Shown piece after piece: positions 63,560 to 64,000 of a stretch of DNA of 64,000 bases. Made by a program: the position numbers and the translations under genes. The stretch comes from Epilithonimonas bovis DSM 19482. GTDB taxonomy: Bacteria; Bacteroidota; Bacteroidia; Flavobacteriales; Weeksellaceae. The stretch lies in assembly GCF_900108115.1 (NCBI RefSeq), contig NZ_FTPU01000017.1, forward strand, positions 1 through 64,000. The letters run 5' to 3'. Each line of letters starts with the position of its first letter. The first letter of the stretch is position 1. The notes beneath the pieces were generated by a model, which did no database searches, was not told the DNA's origin, and saw only the letters and a program-made list of their open reading frames with translations.

Positions 63560-64000
63560 TTATTTTCCACGGAACCACCAATTTTGGTTAAATCCTAGTC
63601 TTATTCCTATTGAGAGAGTTTGAATATTATGCTCATCATTTAGAGACTCTATACCATACACTTTTGACAAACCAAATTTATATTGAGCTACTAATTCGAT
63701 ATTATTAGTTACAAATAAACCTAAACCAATGTTAATCATATAATCGGGTTTTATTTTAATGTATTCGTCACCTGACTTCAAAATTTGTTTCCATCTAATA
63801 AATGCCAATTCTGGTCCAATAAATATGAAAAAGCTTTTTTTATTATTATATGAATTAATATGTTTTTTGAGATTAATCCCAGCTGAATATGTCTGGTATG
63901 AAAGTTTGGTAAAAAGACTTTTAGTAAAAAACGAATAATTAACGAACGGCTCAAGATAAAGTGATGCAGAATCATAAACATCATTTTCGTCAATTGCTAC
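63560..64000 (-). CDS. Outer-membrane beta-barrel protein, C-terminal part (runs off right edge)
   Basis: The frame is continuous over 146 codons from the window edge to a stop at 63560. It shows alternating strands of a PorT-like barrel ('SLYLEPFVNYSFF', 'KSFFIFIGPELAFI', 'YMINIGLGLFVTNNIELVAQY' in part) and ends 'SIGIRLGFNQNWWFRGK'. The 5' part is outside the window. Base composition is more AT-rich than in the core genes to the left, consistent with foreign DNA beyond the breakpoint at 63355. Confidence 0.75.
   Translation of the reverse strand, partial: VAIDENDVYDSASLYLEPFVNYSFFTKSLFTKLSYQTYSAGINLKKHINSYNNKKSFFIFIGPELAFIRWKQILKSGDEYIKIKPDYMINIGLGLFVTNNIELVAQYKFGLSKVYGIESLNDEHNIQTLSIGIRLGFNQNWWFRGK

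Overview
The window is one contiguous piece of a low-GC Bacteroidota chromosome, most likely a Chryseobacterium-like member of the Weeksellaceae. The evidence is the -7 box TAnnTTTG upstream of several genes, the lack of Shine-Dalgarno sequences, a type IX secretion sorting tail, a TonB-dependent receptor with a carboxypeptidase-like N-terminal domain, lysine 6-transaminase catabolism, and a housekeeping set (pdhA-pdhC, ftsK, era, dapD, thyA, pepE, cca, tsaC) that reads as Flavobacteriia. The genus is inferred from gene content and remembered protein resemblance, not from a search.

Positions 1 to about 14,352 are an integrated mobilizable element whose left end is outside the window. Its right end is marked by an orphan tRNA 3' end (14329-14352) with the tRNA's own terminator still attached, next to a tyrosine integrase reading inward. 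Going left come an unknown protein coupled to the integrase, a DUF3853 DNA-binding protein, a DUF5906-type helicase, an iteron-like TCAACAA array, a TOPRIM primase, a strong oriT-like cruciform, a relaxosome protein, a relaxase and a small membrane protein. The cargo is a type I restriction-modification operon (hsdR-hsdM-hsdS). hsdR carries one in-frame TGA just before its DEAH box, while hsdM and hsdS are intact. Beyond hsdS lies an oppositely oriented hsdS target-recognition fragment, then an IS1595-like transposase that runs off the edge.

14.4-32.5 kb is core chromosome: pyruvate dehydrogenase E1-alpha and E2, a DUF2490 outer-membrane protein, an HD hydrolase, ftsK, a frameshifted exbD, a lipoprotein, an alpha/beta hydrolase coupled to a patatin phospholipase, an NrnA-like DHH phosphoesterase, a T9SS cargo protein, era, DoxX, and a lysine-degradation pair (aldehyde dehydrogenase plus lysine 6-transaminase). 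tRNA-Ala(GGC) follows. 32.5-39.7 kb is an envelope cluster: an NlpC/P60 hydrolase, a GT-C-like membrane protein, dapD, a GT87 membrane transferase, a GT2 transferase, a polysaccharide deacetylase and a GT4 transferase.

39.9-52.4 kb holds lolA, an M1 aminopeptidase, a ParE-like toxin-antitoxin pair, thyA, and a MacAB-TolC-type efflux operon followed by a DUF3861 protein and a LytTR two-component pair. 52.4-62.6 kb holds a GreA-like factor, cca, tsaC, a TonB receptor with a partner lipoprotein, pepE behind a heptamer tandem repeat, an XAC2610-like protein and an HD phosphohydrolase. At 63.35 kb a TPR/LuxR-type regulator is cut off at a breakpoint, followed by foreign-looking fragments to the window edge.

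At least four families of short dispersed repeats, several of them palindromic, sit in the intergenic gaps of the core part. They are reported separately because ordinary gene annotation does not explain them.
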